From: Janibacter sp. CX7
Lineage (GTDB): Bacteria > Actinomycetota > Actinomycetes > Actinomycetales > Dermatophilaceae
Direction of reading: 5' to 3'
DNA: 64,000 nt
NCBI RefSeq assembly: GCF_024362365.1
Contig: NZ_CP101464.1
Location: forward strand, 62,001 to 126,000
Shown: positions 43,223 to 51,312 of the stretch, one piece after another
How the letters are laid out: every line of letters starts with the position of its first letter
How positions within the stretch are numbered: the first letter of the stretch is position 1
Translations under genes and position numbers: made by a program
The notes under the pieces: generated by a model
Database searches by the model: none
Seen by the model: only the letters and a program-made list of their open reading frames with translations
Told to the model about the DNA's origin: nothing

Positions 43223-44382
43223 CGGGCGGCGACCTCCTCGCGCTGCGCCGCCGCCTCCTGCTCGGCGATGGCGACCGGGCTGGTGACGACCTTACGGTGC
43301 GGGCTGTCGGGGCCCTCGGCCACCAGCGACGCGTGGGTCGGCGGCTCGCTCGGCACGCCCTCGGGACGACGTGCCTCGAACTCCCTTCGCAGCACCGGCA
43401 CGACCTCGCGACCGAGGATCTCGACCTGCTCGAGGACCATCTCGAGCGGCAGGCCGGCGTGGTCCATGAGGAAGAGCTGGCGCTGGTAGTCACCGACGTG
43501 GTCGGCGAAGGAGAGGGTGCGCTCGATGACCATCTCGGGCGTGCCGACGGTCAGCGGCGTCTGCCGGGTGAAGTCCTCGAGCGAGGGCCCGTGCCCGTAG
43601 ACCGGCGCGTTGTCGAAGTAGGGCCGGAAGACCCGCTTCGCCTCGGCCTCGGTGTCGGCCATGAAGGCCTGCCCGCCGAGCCCGACGATCGCCTGGCTGG
43701 CGTCGCCGTGGCCGTAGTGCTCGAAGCGCTGCCGGTAGAGACCGACCATCTGGGCGGTGTGCTCGATGTTCCAGAAGATGTTGTTGTGGAAGAACCCGTC
43801 GCCGTAGAAGGCGGCCTGCTCGGCGATCTCGGTGGACCGGATCGAGCCGTGCCAGACGAAGGGGGCGACGCCGTCCAGTGGCGCCGGGGTGGCGGTGAAA
43901 CCCTGCAGCGGCGTGCGGAACTGGCCCTTCCAGGTGACGTTCTGCTCGCGCCACAGGCGGCGGAGCAGGTGGTAGTTCTCGATCGCCAGCGGGATGCCCT
44001 GGCGGATGTCCTTGCCGAACCACGGGTAGACCGGGCCGGTGTTGCCGCGGCCCATCATCAGGTCGACGCGCCCGCCCGACAGGTGCTGGAGGAAGGCGTA
44101 GTCCTCGGCGATGCGCACCGGGTCGGTCGTCGTGATGAGCGTCGTCGCGGTCGAGAGCTTGAGGCGCTCGGTCTTGGCGGCGATGTAGGCGAGGTGGGTC
44201 GTCGGCGCGGAGGGGACGAAGGGCGGGTTGTGGTGCTCACCCGTGGCGAAGACGTCGAGCCCGACCTCCTCGGCCTTGAGCGCGATCTGGGTCATCGCGT
44301 GGATCCGCTCGCCCTCGCTCGGCGTGCGACCAGTCGTGGGGTCCATCGTCACGTCGCCGACGGAGAAGAGTCCGAACTGCAT
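43219..44382 (-). CDS. CE1758-type LLM flavin-dependent monooxygenase
   Basis: The 387-residue luciferase-like monooxygenase has MQFGLFSVGDV, ATGEHHNPPFVPSAP, LMMGRGNTGPVYPWFG and GSIRSTEIAEQAAFYGDGFF segments of the family. ATG 44382 has GGAGG 7 nt upstream; the open frame further upstream covers the operator. It uses reduced FMN and oxygen on an unknown substrate. A TTGAATCGTCAA palindrome overlaps the promoter, so a MarR-type repressor is likely. Confidence 0.9.
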   Translation of the reverse strand: MQFGLFSVGDVTMDPTTGRTPSEGERIHAMTQIALKAEEVGLDVFATGEHHNPPFVPSAPTTHLAYIAAKTERLKLSTATTLITTTDPVRIAEDYAFLQHLSGGRVDLMMGRGNTGPVYPWFGKDIRQGIPLAIENYHLLRRLWREQNVTWKGQFRTPLQGFTATPAPLDGVAPFVWHGSIRSTEIAEQAAFYGDGFFHNNIFWNIEHTAQMVGLYRQRFEHYGHGDASQAIVGLGGQAFMADTEAEAKRVFRPYFDNAPVYGHGPSLEDFTRQTPLTVGTPEMVIERTLSFADHVGDYQRQLFLMDHAGLPLEMVLEQVEILGREVVPVLRREFEARRPEGVPSEPPTHASLVAEGPDSPHRKVVTSPVAIAEQEAAAQREEVAAR

Positions 44383-44398
44383 TGCCGCCTCCAAGTTT

Positions 44399-44412
44399 GT
44401 TGAATCGTCAAC
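44399..44412. promoter_or_regulatory. GTTGAATCGTCAAC operator-like palindrome
   Basis: GTTGA and TCAAC arms with a 4-bp spacer, 17-30 bp upstream of the LLM gene's ATG and within an A/T-rich patch. Similar in type to TTGAAAATCAA at 18551; a MarR-family site is inferred. Confidence 0.45.
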
Positions 44413-44479
44413 TAGTCTAACGGCAGGGGGCTGGCGATGCATTCCCGTAGGCCTCGAGATTCTCGGGTGACCCGAGAAA

Positions 44480-44520
44480 CTGCCCCTTCGCAAGGGTTTG
44501 AAACCCTTGCGAAGGGGCAG
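44480..44520 (-). terminator. Perfect 20-bp stem hairpin
   Basis: CTGCCCCTTCGCAAGGGTTT (44480-44499), one loop base, and its full complement to 44520. It lies downstream of the MetF-like gene (minus) and upstream of the LLM promoter. Minus-strand transcripts meet TTTCTC after the stem. Each arm carries a CGAAGGGG motif. Confidence 0.75.
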
Positions 44521-44553
44521 CTTCTCTTGCTCAGTTGCCGTCCGGGCCCTCGG

Positions 44554-45513
44554 TCAGTCCCGTTCGAGCAGGGCCGCGACCTCGTGGGTCAGCTCCTCGG
44601 CGGCCTCGATCTCGACCCGCCGGCTGGAGACGGACTCGATGTTGAAGCCGAAGGGGATGCCGAGGTAGCGGCAGAAGTCGGTGAGCTCGCGGGCGGCGTT
44701 GAGCGCGTGCTGCCGCGACCACTTCAGCGGGTCGTCGGCGTGGACGATCTCGTTGCGCACCCAGCTGGGCACCCGCACGCCGAGCCACTCGAGGAAGCTC
44801 AGCGTCTTGTCCGACCCGCACAGCGACAGCGTGAAGATCAGCGGCGCCGGGTCGAGCTCGTCCTCGACGACGGCATAGCGGTAGTCGGAGGCGAGGTTCT
44901 TGGCCGCGCCGATGTCGTAGACGATCTGGCTGATGAAGAAGCCGGCGCCCCCGTGCTGCTTGCGCAGGAGGCGCTCGTGCTCGTCGCCGCGACTCGAGTG
45001 GCGCTCGGGGATCGTCACGCCACCCAGGGGCAGGCTCGGGCGCACCTCGCGGTGCAGCTCCAGCGCCCGCGGCAGGCTCGTGCGGACCTCGGCATCGCTG
45101 CTCGAGCTGCCGACGAAGACGGTGAGGACGTTGTCGGGTGCGGCGGCGAGCCACTCCGTGAGCTCCTCCTCGCGGTACTTGCCGACGGCCCGGTAGACGA
45201 TCGCCGGCCGGTGCCAGCCCGCGAGCTGGCGGTCGAGGTAGTCGCCCGGGTCGAGCATCGAGGCGAAGGGGAAGGGGCGGGGGGTCGCGTTGCGGTCGGC
45301 CTCGTCGGTGATGTCGTAGAGGACGAGGGCGTCGACGGGCAGGGCCTCGACGCGGGCGAGGGTCCGCGCGGCGATCTCGCTGATCCGCTCGGGGGCGGTC
45401 TCGGCGCGGGGAGGGGTGATGCCGAAGAGCAGGACCTCGCGCGGGTTGCGCACCGCGGCGGGGAAGTCGCCGGGGGAGGGGGTCTTGGATTCCTCCGGAG
45501 GGAGCTCGCTCAT
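44554..45513 (-). CDS. Methylenetetrahydrofolate reductase-like protein
   Basis: The 319-residue protein has the MetF-type TIM barrel order: LLFGITPPRAETAP (N-terminal strand with catalytic acid position altered from the usual E-x-x-P-P), LVLYDITDEADRN, GGAGFFISQIVYD near residue 190 and WVRNEIVHADD. It differs enough from housekeeping MetF that a specialised C1 role is possible. ATG 45513 is chosen, with GGAGGGAG upstream. It diverges from the SDR gene. Confidence 0.75.
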   Translation of the reverse strand: MSELPPEESKTPSPGDFPAAVRNPREVLLFGITPPRAETAPERISEIAARTLARVEALPVDALVLYDITDEADRNATPRPFPFASMLDPGDYLDRQLAGWHRPAIVYRAVGKYREEELTEWLAAAPDNVLTVFVGSSSSDAEVRTSLPRALELHREVRPSLPLGGVTIPERHSSRGDEHERLLRKQHGGAGFFISQIVYDIGAAKNLASDYRYAVVEDELDPAPLIFTLSLCGSDKTLSFLEWLGVRVPSWVRNEIVHADDPLKWSRQHALNAARELTDFCRYLGIPFGFNIESVSSRRVEIEAAEELTHEVAALLERD

Positions 45514-45593
45514 GCGGGCACCGTAACCGCCCACCGGCCACTGGCTAGGCTCGGCCCGACACCCGGACACCATCCCCCTTCGAGGAGAGCACC

Positions 45594-46352
45594 GTGCAGA
45601 TCACCGACACCGCCGCCATCGTCACCGGAGGAGCCTCGGGCCTCGGCGCGGCGACCGCCGCAGCGCTCGCCGCGGGCGGCGCGCGCGTCTTCGCCTTCGA
45701 CCTGCCGGCCGCCATCGAGGGTGCCCCGCAGGTCGACGGCATCGAGTACGTCGCCGTCGACGTCACCGACCCCGAGCAGGTCCAGGCCGCGGTCGACACC
45801 GCCGCCGGCGCCGGCGTCCCGCTGCGCACCGTGGTCAACTGCGCCGGCATCGGCCCGTCGATGCGCATCCTCGGCAAGAAGGGCCCGCACGACCTCGGCC
45901 TCTACGCCAAGATCATCCAGGTCAACCTCGTCGGCTCCTTCAACGTGCTGACCCTCGCCGCCGAGAAGATCTCCCAGACCGAGGCCCTCGAGCACGGCGC
46001 CCGCGGCGTCATCATCAACACCGCCTCGATCGCCGCCTACGACGGCCAGGTCGGCCAGGCCGCCTACTCCTCGAGCAAGGGCGGCATCGTCGGCCTCACC
46101 CTCCCCGCCGCCCGCGACCTCGCCCAGCACGGCATCCGCGTCATGACCATCGCCCCCGGCATCGTCGAGACCCCGATGCTCGCGACCGTCTCCGAGGAGT
46201 TCCGCGAGGGCCTGGCGAAGGGAGTTCCCTTCCCGCAGCGCCTCGCCCGCCCCGATGAGTACGCCCAGCTGGCTCTGGCGATCGTCGACCACGACTACCT
46301 CAACGGCGAGGTCATCCGCATGGACGGGTCGCTGCGCATGGCCCCTCGCTGA
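45594..46352 (+). CDS. SDR family dehydrogenase (3-hydroxyacyl-CoA dehydrogenase type)
   Basis: The 252-residue protein has VTGGASGLG (residues 10-18), VAVDVTD, NCAGIG, and the catalytic IINTASIAAYDG with YSSSKGG. The closest recalled relatives are 17-beta-HSD10-like 3-hydroxy-2-methylbutyryl-CoA or 3-hydroxyacyl-CoA dehydrogenases. GTG start with GAGGAGAG before it. A thiolase and enoyl-CoA hydratase lie 2 kb further, on the opposite strand. Confidence 0.9.
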   Translation: MQITDTAAIVTGGASGLGAATAAALAAGGARVFAFDLPAAIEGAPQVDGIEYVAVDVTDPEQVQAAVDTAAGAGVPLRTVVNCAGIGPSMRILGKKGPHDLGLYAKIIQVNLVGSFNVLTLAAEKISQTEALEHGARGVIINTASIAAYDGQVGQAAYSSSKGGIVGLTLPAARDLAQHGIRVMTIAPGIVETPMLATVSEEFREGLAKGVPFPQRLARPDEYAQLALAIVDHDYLNGEVIRMDGSLRMAPR

Positions 46353-46364
46353 GTTCGCGCTTCG

Positions 46365-46580
46365 GTCTCTGAGGGGCGCGCCCCGCGCCCGTCTCGAAGG
46401 GTCCGTTCGCGGGCGCAGGGCTGGGGGTGGCCCTAAGGAAAAGTCCCGACTCCTGTCGCAGACGCCTCACCGGGCGCAGCAGGGTCGGGGCTTTCCCATG
46501 AGTCGGGCCGACCCCCACCCTGCGCCCGCTCCCATCTGCCCCGGTCCCTGAGGAGGGCGCTCCGCGCCCGTCTCGAAGGG
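46365..46580. repeat. Composite intergenic repeat: REP - nested hairpin - REP
   Basis: Two same-orientation CCTGAGG...CGTCTCGAAGGG elements (46365-46401 and 46544-46580) flank a long nested inverted repeat. Outer arms are 46409-46433 (GCGGGCGCAGGGCTGGGGGT...) and 46505-46529, matching at about 24 of 26 positions; inner arms GGAAAAGTCCCGAC (46437-46450) and GTCGGGGCTTTCC (46484-46496). The unit fills the gap between convergent genes and probably terminates both. Confidence 0.8.
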
Positions 46581-46585
46581 GCCGG

Positions 46586-47053
46586 TCAGGCGGGGTCGGT
46601 GACGTCGGCGACCTGGGCGCCGAGGTGGGCGAGCATGGCGTCGGCGTCGAGGGTGGCGGCGACGCCGTGGGCGCCGGCGCCGATCGAGACGGCGCGGCCG
46701 GCGACGGTCTCGTCGGCGATGACCGGCAGGGCCCGCAGCGAGCCGAAGGGGGTGATCGTCCCCCGCTCGTAGCCGGTCACCTCGCGGGCGATCTCCTTGT
46801 CCGGCAACGAGATCCGGTTGACCGACAGCAGCGCCCGCAGCTTGGGCCAGGAGATCTGGCGGTCGCCGGGGACGAGGACGAAGAGGTGGTCACCCTCCCC
46901 CCTTCGCACGACCAAGGTCTTGATGATGTCGCGCGGCTCGACCCCGCGGGCCGCGGCCGCCTCCTCGAGGGAGCGGACCATCCCGTGCCGGGTGATGGTG
47001 TGCTCGATGCCGCTGTCGGTCAGGGCTCGTGCCGCTCGGGTGCCGCCGTCCAT
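46586..47053 (-). CDS. YbaK/EbsC aminoacyl-tRNA deacylase family protein
   Basis: The 155-residue protein has the YbaK fold with KTLVVRRGEGDHLFVLVPGDRQ, the conserved Lys in IIKTLV and the GSLRALPVIADE loop. It probably hydrolyses mischarged Cys-tRNA(Pro) or a similar substrate. ATG 47053. Ten nt after the 47064 gene, probably co-transcribed. Confidence 0.9.
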   Translation of the reverse strand: MDGGTRAARALTDSGIEHTITRHGMVRSLEEAAAARGVEPRDIIKTLVVRRGEGDHLFVLVPGDRQISWPKLRALLSVNRISLPDKEIAREVTGYERGTITPFGSLRALPVIADETVAGRAVSIGAGAHGVAATLDADAMLAHLGAQVADVTDPA

Positions 47054-47063
47054 GGTCAGCAGC

Positions 47064-47456
47064 CTACGGCCGCCCGAGTCGCGCTCTCAGGCGCTGGCTC
47101 AGGTCGACGTCGTGCTGGAGCCGGCTGAGCTCGGCGGCGCGAGCAGCCACTCCCTGCGTCCGCAAGTGCTCCGCCAGGTACTCCCAGTGGGCCTGCGCCA
47201 TGTCGTCAGGCGTGAGGTCTTCGTCGGGCTCGTCCGGGCCGACCACGGTCACGGCCGTCTCGGCGATCTCCTCGACGGTCATGCGCTCCCACAGGCCGTC
47301 CGGGCCCCCCGCACTCCAGCCCCGATCGTCGAGCAGGATCCGTCGGGTGCCGTCGTCGAGGACGGCCAGGTGGAGAGCGGACACGGACATCGATCGGGGC
47401 CCGTTGGCGCCATCGTCGAGCTCGACGACGGTCACCAGGCGGGTCAGGGAGCGCAT
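47064..47456 (-). CDS. Hypothetical protein
   Basis: The 130-residue protein has no recognised domain. An N-terminal beta-rich part (RLVTVVELDD, LHLAVLDDGTRRILLDD) and an acidic middle (VGPDEPDEDLTPDDM) are followed by a helical basic end (RLQHDVDLSQRLRARL). No signal peptide. It precedes the YbaK gene by 10 nt on the same strand. Codon periodicity is normal, so I regard it as real. Confidence 0.65.
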   Translation of the reverse strand: MRSLTRLVTVVELDDGANGPRSMSVSALHLAVLDDGTRRILLDDRGWSAGGPDGLWERMTVEEIAETAVTVVGPDEPDEDLTPDDMAQAHWEYLAEHLRTQGVAARAAELSRLQHDVDLSQRLRARLGRP

Positions 47457-47494
47457 GTCGCCTCATCCTGCCAGTACGCGTGCATCACATGACG

Positions 47495-47523
47495 TTATTG
47501 ATGTCCAAACGCAGACTTATGAT
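47495..47523 (+). promoter_or_regulatory. Promoter of a leaderless DUF4395 transcript
   Basis: TTATTG (47495-47500), a 17-bp spacer, and TATGAT (47518-47523). The predicted start of RNA is at or one base before the ATG at 47531, so the mRNA would be leaderless, which is common in actinobacteria. Confidence 0.6.
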
Positions 47524-47530
47524 TCGGTGC

Positions 47531-48037
47531 ATGGCCTTCTTCACCTTCCCCAACCCGGTCAACGACAAGGCGGCGCGCACGGTCGCCACCGGTGTCGTCG
47601 CGATCAGCGCGCTGACGCTCGTGAGCGGCTGGTGGTGGCTGCTCGTGCCGCTCGCGCTGGGCTTCCTCGGCCGGGTCCTCGCCGGGCCCCGCCTGAGCCC
47701 GCTCGGCTGGCTGGCGATGCGGGTCGTCGCGCCGCGCCTCGGCGAGCCGGTGCTCACCCCGGGGCCGCCGAAGCGCTTCGCCCAGGGGATCGGCCTGGCC
47801 TTCTCGACGACCGCAGCTGTCCTCGCCCTCGGTCTCGGCCTGCAGACCGCCGCGGGGATCGTGCTCAGCGTGCTCGTCGTCTTCGCGACCCTCGAGGCGG
47901 CGCTCGGCTTCTGCGCCGGCTGCTGGGCCTTCGGTCACCTCATGCGCCTGGGCGTCATCCCCGAGGAGACGTGCGAGGCCTGCGCCGACATCACCCGTCG
48001 CCGCCCGGCCGTCGAGGAGCCGGTGACGACGGCCTGA
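47531..48037 (+). CDS. DUF4395 family membrane protein
   Basis: The 168-residue protein has four hydrophobic segments, with the DUF4395 features N-terminal NPVNDKAART, a LGFCAGCW motif in the last helix and CEAC near the C-terminus. The paired Cys recall redox-active membrane proteins that accompany thioredoxin/sulfurtransferase genes, but none is adjacent here. ATG 47531 follows the promoter directly. A strong hairpin terminator follows. Confidence 0.85.
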   Translation: MAFFTFPNPVNDKAARTVATGVVAISALTLVSGWWWLLVPLALGFLGRVLAGPRLSPLGWLAMRVVAPRLGEPVLTPGPPKRFAQGIGLAFSTTAAVLALGLGLQTAAGIVLSVLVVFATLEAALGFCAGCWAFGHLMRLGVIPEETCEACADITRRRPAVEEPVTTA

Positions 48038-48042
48038 GCCGC

Positions 48043-48102
48043 CGCCCCCCTTCGAAGAAGAAGCGCCCGGTCGATCGGGCGCTTCTTCTTCGAAGGGGGG
48101 CG
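48043..48102. terminator. Bidirectional terminator, perfect 27-bp stem
   Basis: Left arm 48043-48069, loop GTCGAT, right arm 48076-48102, perfectly complementary. The core AAGAAGAAGCGCCCG gives a U-rich stretch in both directions within the stem. It separates the convergent DUF4395 and enoyl-CoA hydratase genes. Each arm carries a CGAAGGGG motif. Confidence 0.85.
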
Positions 48103-48120
48103 TCGTGCCGTCCGCGGCCC

Positions 48121-48870
48121 TCAGCGACCGAGGAAGGCGTCGAAGAGCGCCTGCGTCTCGGGCAGCGCGGCCCGGGCGCGGATCGTCTCCGCCTCGTCCT
48201 GACCGCTCTCCTCACGAGAGCGAAGGGAGCCAGCCCGCAGCAGGCGTCGGGTCTGGCCGTAGGCGCCGGCCGGTCCGGCGGCCCAGGTGGCCGCGAGCTC
48301 ACGAGCCCGGGCGAGCGGGTCGGCGGCGACCTCGGCGACCAGTCCCTGCTCGCGGGCCTCGTCGGCCGACAGCGGCTGGTCGCGCAGCGCGAAGGCGAGC
48401 GCCCGCTGCCGGCCCATCGCCAGCGGCAGCAGGGTCGAGGTGCCGCAGTCGGGGTTGAGCCCGATCTTGGGGTAAGCGACGACGAACTTCGTGCCCTCGT
48501 CCGCGATGACGACGTCTCCGGCGAGCATGATGCCCAGCCCGGCGCCGGCGACGGCCCCGTGGACGGCGACGGCCACCGGCTTGGCGAGCGCCTCGAGCGC
48601 GGCCACGGCCGCGTCCCCGGCGACGGCGAGCTCGTAGAGGTCCGCGGCGGTGTCCTGCGAGTCGGCGAAGGAGGCGATGTCGCCGCCCCCGCAGAAGCGC
48701 TTGCCGGCACCGCTGAGGACGACGGCGCGCACCCCTTCGTCCTCGGCAGCACGCTCGGCGGCCTCGCGCAGGGCCACACCCAGCGCCAGGTCGAGGGCAT
48801 TGGCCGACTCCGGCCGGTTGAGCTCGATGTGGGCGACACCGTCGGCGACGGTGTACTCGACGACCGCCAT
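48121..48870 (-). CDS. Enoyl-CoA hydratase/isomerase family protein
   Basis: The 249-residue crotonase-fold protein has HIELNRPESANAL, the oxyanion loop AGKRFCGGGDIASF and the second loop HGAVAGAGLGIMLAGD. The usual catalytic Glu positions are altered: NPDCGTST takes the place of the P-E/D motif, so hydratase versus isomerase activity is unsure. ATG 48870 overlaps the thiolase stop by one base (TGATG). With the thiolase it forms a fatty-acid degradation pair. Confidence 0.88.
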   Translation of the reverse strand: MAVVEYTVADGVAHIELNRPESANALDLALGVALREAAERAAEDEGVRAVVLSGAGKRFCGGGDIASFADSQDTAADLYELAVAGDAAVAALEALAKPVAVAVHGAVAGAGLGIMLAGDVVIADEGTKFVVAYPKIGLNPDCGTSTLLPLAMGRQRALAFALRDQPLSADEAREQGLVAEVAADPLARARELAATWAAGPAGAYGQTRRLLRAGSLRSREESGQDEAETIRARAALPETQALFDAFLGR

Positions 48871-50048
48871 CAGATCCGCCGGAACATCGCGGCGAGCGCC
48901 TGGCCGCCCCCGATGCACATCGTGACGATGCCGAGCTCGAGGTCGCGGCGGACCATGTCCTTGGCCAGGCGCAGGGTGAGGATCGCGCCGGTCGCGCCCA
49001 CCGGGTGACCCAGGGCGATGGCGCCGCCATAGGGGTTGACCCGCGCGGGGTCGAGCTCGGTGTCGCGGATGACGGCGACGGCCTGCGAGGCGAAGGCCTC
49101 GTTGAGCTCGATGGAGCCGATGTCCGAAGGGGAGGTCCCCGTCTTCTCGAAGAGCGCCCGCAGCGCGTGGGTCGGCGCGTAGCCCATGAGCTCCGGCTCC
49201 ATCGCGGCGGTGGCGACGGCCTCGAGGCTGACGAGACCGGTGAGGCCGCGCTCGGCGACGGCGGACTCGCGGCCGAGGACGACCGAGGCGGCGCCGTCGT
49301 TGATGCCCGAGGCATTGCCGGCGGTGACCGTGCCGTCCTTGGCGAAGGCCGGGCGCAGCTTGGCGAGCGTCTCGAGGGTGGTGTCGGGCTTGGGGTGCTC
49401 GTCCTTGTCGGCGGTGAAGGGCTTGCGGCCCCCGACCTCGAAGGGGGTGATCTCCTCGGCGAAGGCGGCCTGCGCCTCGGGGGTCGCGGCGCGGCGCTGC
49501 GACTCGAGGGCGAACTCGTCCTGCTCCTCGCGCGAGACGCCGTACTTCTTCGCGACGTTTTCCGCCGTGACGCCCATGTGGATGTCGTGGAAGGGGTCGG
49601 TGAGCATGAGGACGGTGCCGTCCTGCAGCTGGCGGTTGCCGAGCTTGTAGCCGTTGCGGGCGCCGAAGTCGTAGAAGGGCATCCGGGTCATCGACTCGTC
49701 GCCGCCGGCGAGGGTGAAGTCGAGGTCGTTCCACCGCATCTCCATCGCGGCGGACCAGATCGCCTGCAGGCCCGAGCCGCACAGGCGGTTGACCGTGTAG
49801 GCCGGGACATTGCTCGGCAGGCCGGCGGTCACGGCGACGCGACGCGCGTTGTAGGCGTCGGGGCCGACCTGGCCGATGCAGCCCATGACGACCTCGGAGA
49901 TGTCCTCACCGGCGACGCCGGCACGCTGCAGCGCCACCCGGCTGGCCTCGGCGCCGAGCTCGAAGCCCGGCACGTCCTTGAACATCCCGCCGAAGCTTCC
50001 GGTCGGGGTACGGGCGCCGTCGACGACGACGATCTTCTCGGTGCTCAT
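48870..50048 (-). CDS. Acetyl-CoA acetyltransferase (thiolase)
   Basis: The 392-residue protein is full length for thiolases, with the acyl-accepting Cys in NRLCGSGLQA (about residue 92), NEAFASQ, GHPVGATGA and CIGGGQALAA. It condenses or cleaves acetyl-CoA/acetoacetyl-CoA. ATG 50048 fits the family start (STEKIVVVDGARTPTG). It is the first gene of a two-gene operon. Confidence 0.95.
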   Translation of the reverse strand: MSTEKIVVVDGARTPTGSFGGMFKDVPGFELGAEASRVALQRAGVAGEDISEVVMGCIGQVGPDAYNARRVAVTAGLPSNVPAYTVNRLCGSGLQAIWSAAMEMRWNDLDFTLAGGDESMTRMPFYDFGARNGYKLGNRQLQDGTVLMLTDPFHDIHMGVTAENVAKKYGVSREEQDEFALESQRRAATPEAQAAFAEEITPFEVGGRKPFTADKDEHPKPDTTLETLAKLRPAFAKDGTVTAGNASGINDGAASVVLGRESAVAERGLTGLVSLEAVATAAMEPELMGYAPTHALRALFEKTGTSPSDIGSIELNEAFASQAVAVIRDTELDPARVNPYGGAIALGHPVGATGAILTLRLAKDMVRRDLELGIVTMCIGGGQALAAMFRRI

Positions 50049-50124
50049 CAGCTGCTCCGTGGTCGTGGGGTGCGTTCGGGGGTCAGCATCCCACCCGCGG
50101 TGAGGGCGGTCGTAGCCTGTCCGC

Positions 50125-50439
50125 ATGGCACTTCGCAGCGCAGAGAGCGTCCAGACCGCGCCCGTCGCCGCCCTCGGGCTGATCGGTGGCTACCTCACCG
50201 CCCGCGAGAGCGGCATCCGTCCGCTCGGCGGCGTCGTCCTCGGCGCCGCGGGCCTCTTCGCCGGCCGCAGCTGGCTGGCGAAGACCGACCCGGCCACGAC
50301 CGCCGCGTTGTCGGCGATCTATCTCGGCGGCTTCGGCGCCTCCCACCCGCTGGCGAAGAAGGTCGGCGCCTGGCCCGCCGTCCTCGGCGTCGCCGCTGCC
50401 TCGGCCGCCGCGTCCTACGTCCTGTCCGATCGGCGCTAG
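50125..50439 (+). CDS. Small hydrophobic membrane protein
   Basis: The 104-residue protein has three or four short hydrophobic segments (VAALGLIGGYL, LGGVVLGAAGLFAG, TAALSAIYLGGFG, WPAVLGVAAASAAASYVL). No family function is known to me. It diverges from the thiolase gene over 76 bp and ends 4 nt before the repeat that opens the next gene. Confidence 0.65.
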   Translation: MALRSAESVQTAPVAALGLIGGYLTARESGIRPLGGVVLGAAGLFAGRSWLAKTDPATTAALSAIYLGGFGASHPLAKKVGAWPAVLGVAAASAAASYVLSDRR

Positions 50440-50442
50440 CCC

Positions 50443-50476
50443 GGTGGTTGAGGTGCGACGAAGGAGCCTCGAAACC
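50443..50476. repeat. GGTTGAGGTGCGACGAAGGAGCCTCGAAACC-type element providing a start codon
   Basis: GGTTGAGGTGCGA pairs with CCTCGAAACC. The element is related to those at 33651 and 33711. It contains the GTG used as start by the following gene. Confidence 0.8.
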
Positions 50477-51304
50477 GCCCTCACCGGGGCGACCGGTCGC
50501 ATCGGTGGCCGCGTGGCCGACCGCCTCGCGACGAAGGGGGTCCCCCTTCGCCTCCTCGTCCGCGACCCCGACCGGGCACCGGACCTGCCGGGGGCGACGC
50601 CGGTCGTGGCCCCCTTCGCCGATGGTGATGCGGTCCGCGCGGCCCTCGAGGGGGTCGAGACGGCCTTCATGGTCTCGGCCTCGGAGGCGGCCGACCGGGC
50701 CCAGCAGCACGTGACCTTCGTCGAGGCGGCCGCGGCCGCCGGGGTGCGACACCTGGTCTACCTGTCCTTCCAGGGGGCGAGCCCGGAGTCGACCTTCACC
50801 TTCGCCCGCGACCACGCGGTGACCGAGGAGGCGATCCGCGCCTCGAGGATGTCGTGGACCTTCCTGCGGGACAGCTTCTACGCCGACTTCATGCCCGGGC
50901 TCGTCGGTGACGACGGGATCATCCGCGGCCCGGGAGGTGACGGTCGGGTCGCCGTCGTCGCCCAGGACGACATCGCCGACGCGGCTGCCGCAGTGCTCCT
51001 CGACCCGGCAGCACATGCAGGGCGCACCTACACGCTGACCGGACCGGCAGCCTTGTCCTTCACCGAGATCGCGGCGATCGTCGGCGAGGCGAGCGGGCGC
51101 GAAGTGCGCTATGTCGACGAGACGCTCGACGAGGCTCGGGCCTCACGTGCCGGCTACGGCGCTCCCGACTGGGAGGTCGCCGGCTGGATCTCGACCTACA
51201 CCGCGGTCGCGGCTGGCGAGCACGCGGAGGTGACGGGCGACGTCGAGGCGCTCACGGGTCACCCGGCGACGTCGCTGCGCGAGGTGCTCGCCCCCGAGGG
51301 TTGA
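50444..51304 (+). CDS. NmrA/SDRa-type NAD(P)H-binding protein, repeat-derived N-terminus
   Basis: The 286-residue protein has TGATGRIGGRVADRL for NAD(P), LVRDPDRAPDL and LSFQGASPEST, as in atypical SDR (NmrA-like, quinone oxidoreductase-like) proteins. No ATG lies near the start of the fold. The earliest usable starts, GTG 50444 and GTG 50453, both lie in the repeat element, so the first 11-12 residues (MVEVRRRSLETA) are repeat-encoded. The normal first strand (for example ILVTGATG) seems replaced by ETALTGATG. Confidence 0.8.
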   Translation: MVEVRRRSLETALTGATGRIGGRVADRLATKGVPLRLLVRDPDRAPDLPGATPVVAPFADGDAVRAALEGVETAFMVSASEAADRAQQHVTFVEAAAAAGVRHLVYLSFQGASPESTFTFARDHAVTEEAIRASRMSWTFLRDSFYADFMPGLVGDDGIIRGPGGDGRVAVVAQDDIADAAAAVLLDPAAHAGRTYTLTGPAALSFTEIAAIVGEASGREVRYVDETLDEARASRAGYGAPDWEVAGWISTYTAVAAGEHAEVTGDVEALTGHPATSLREVLAPEG

Positions 51305-51312
51305 CCCACGGC

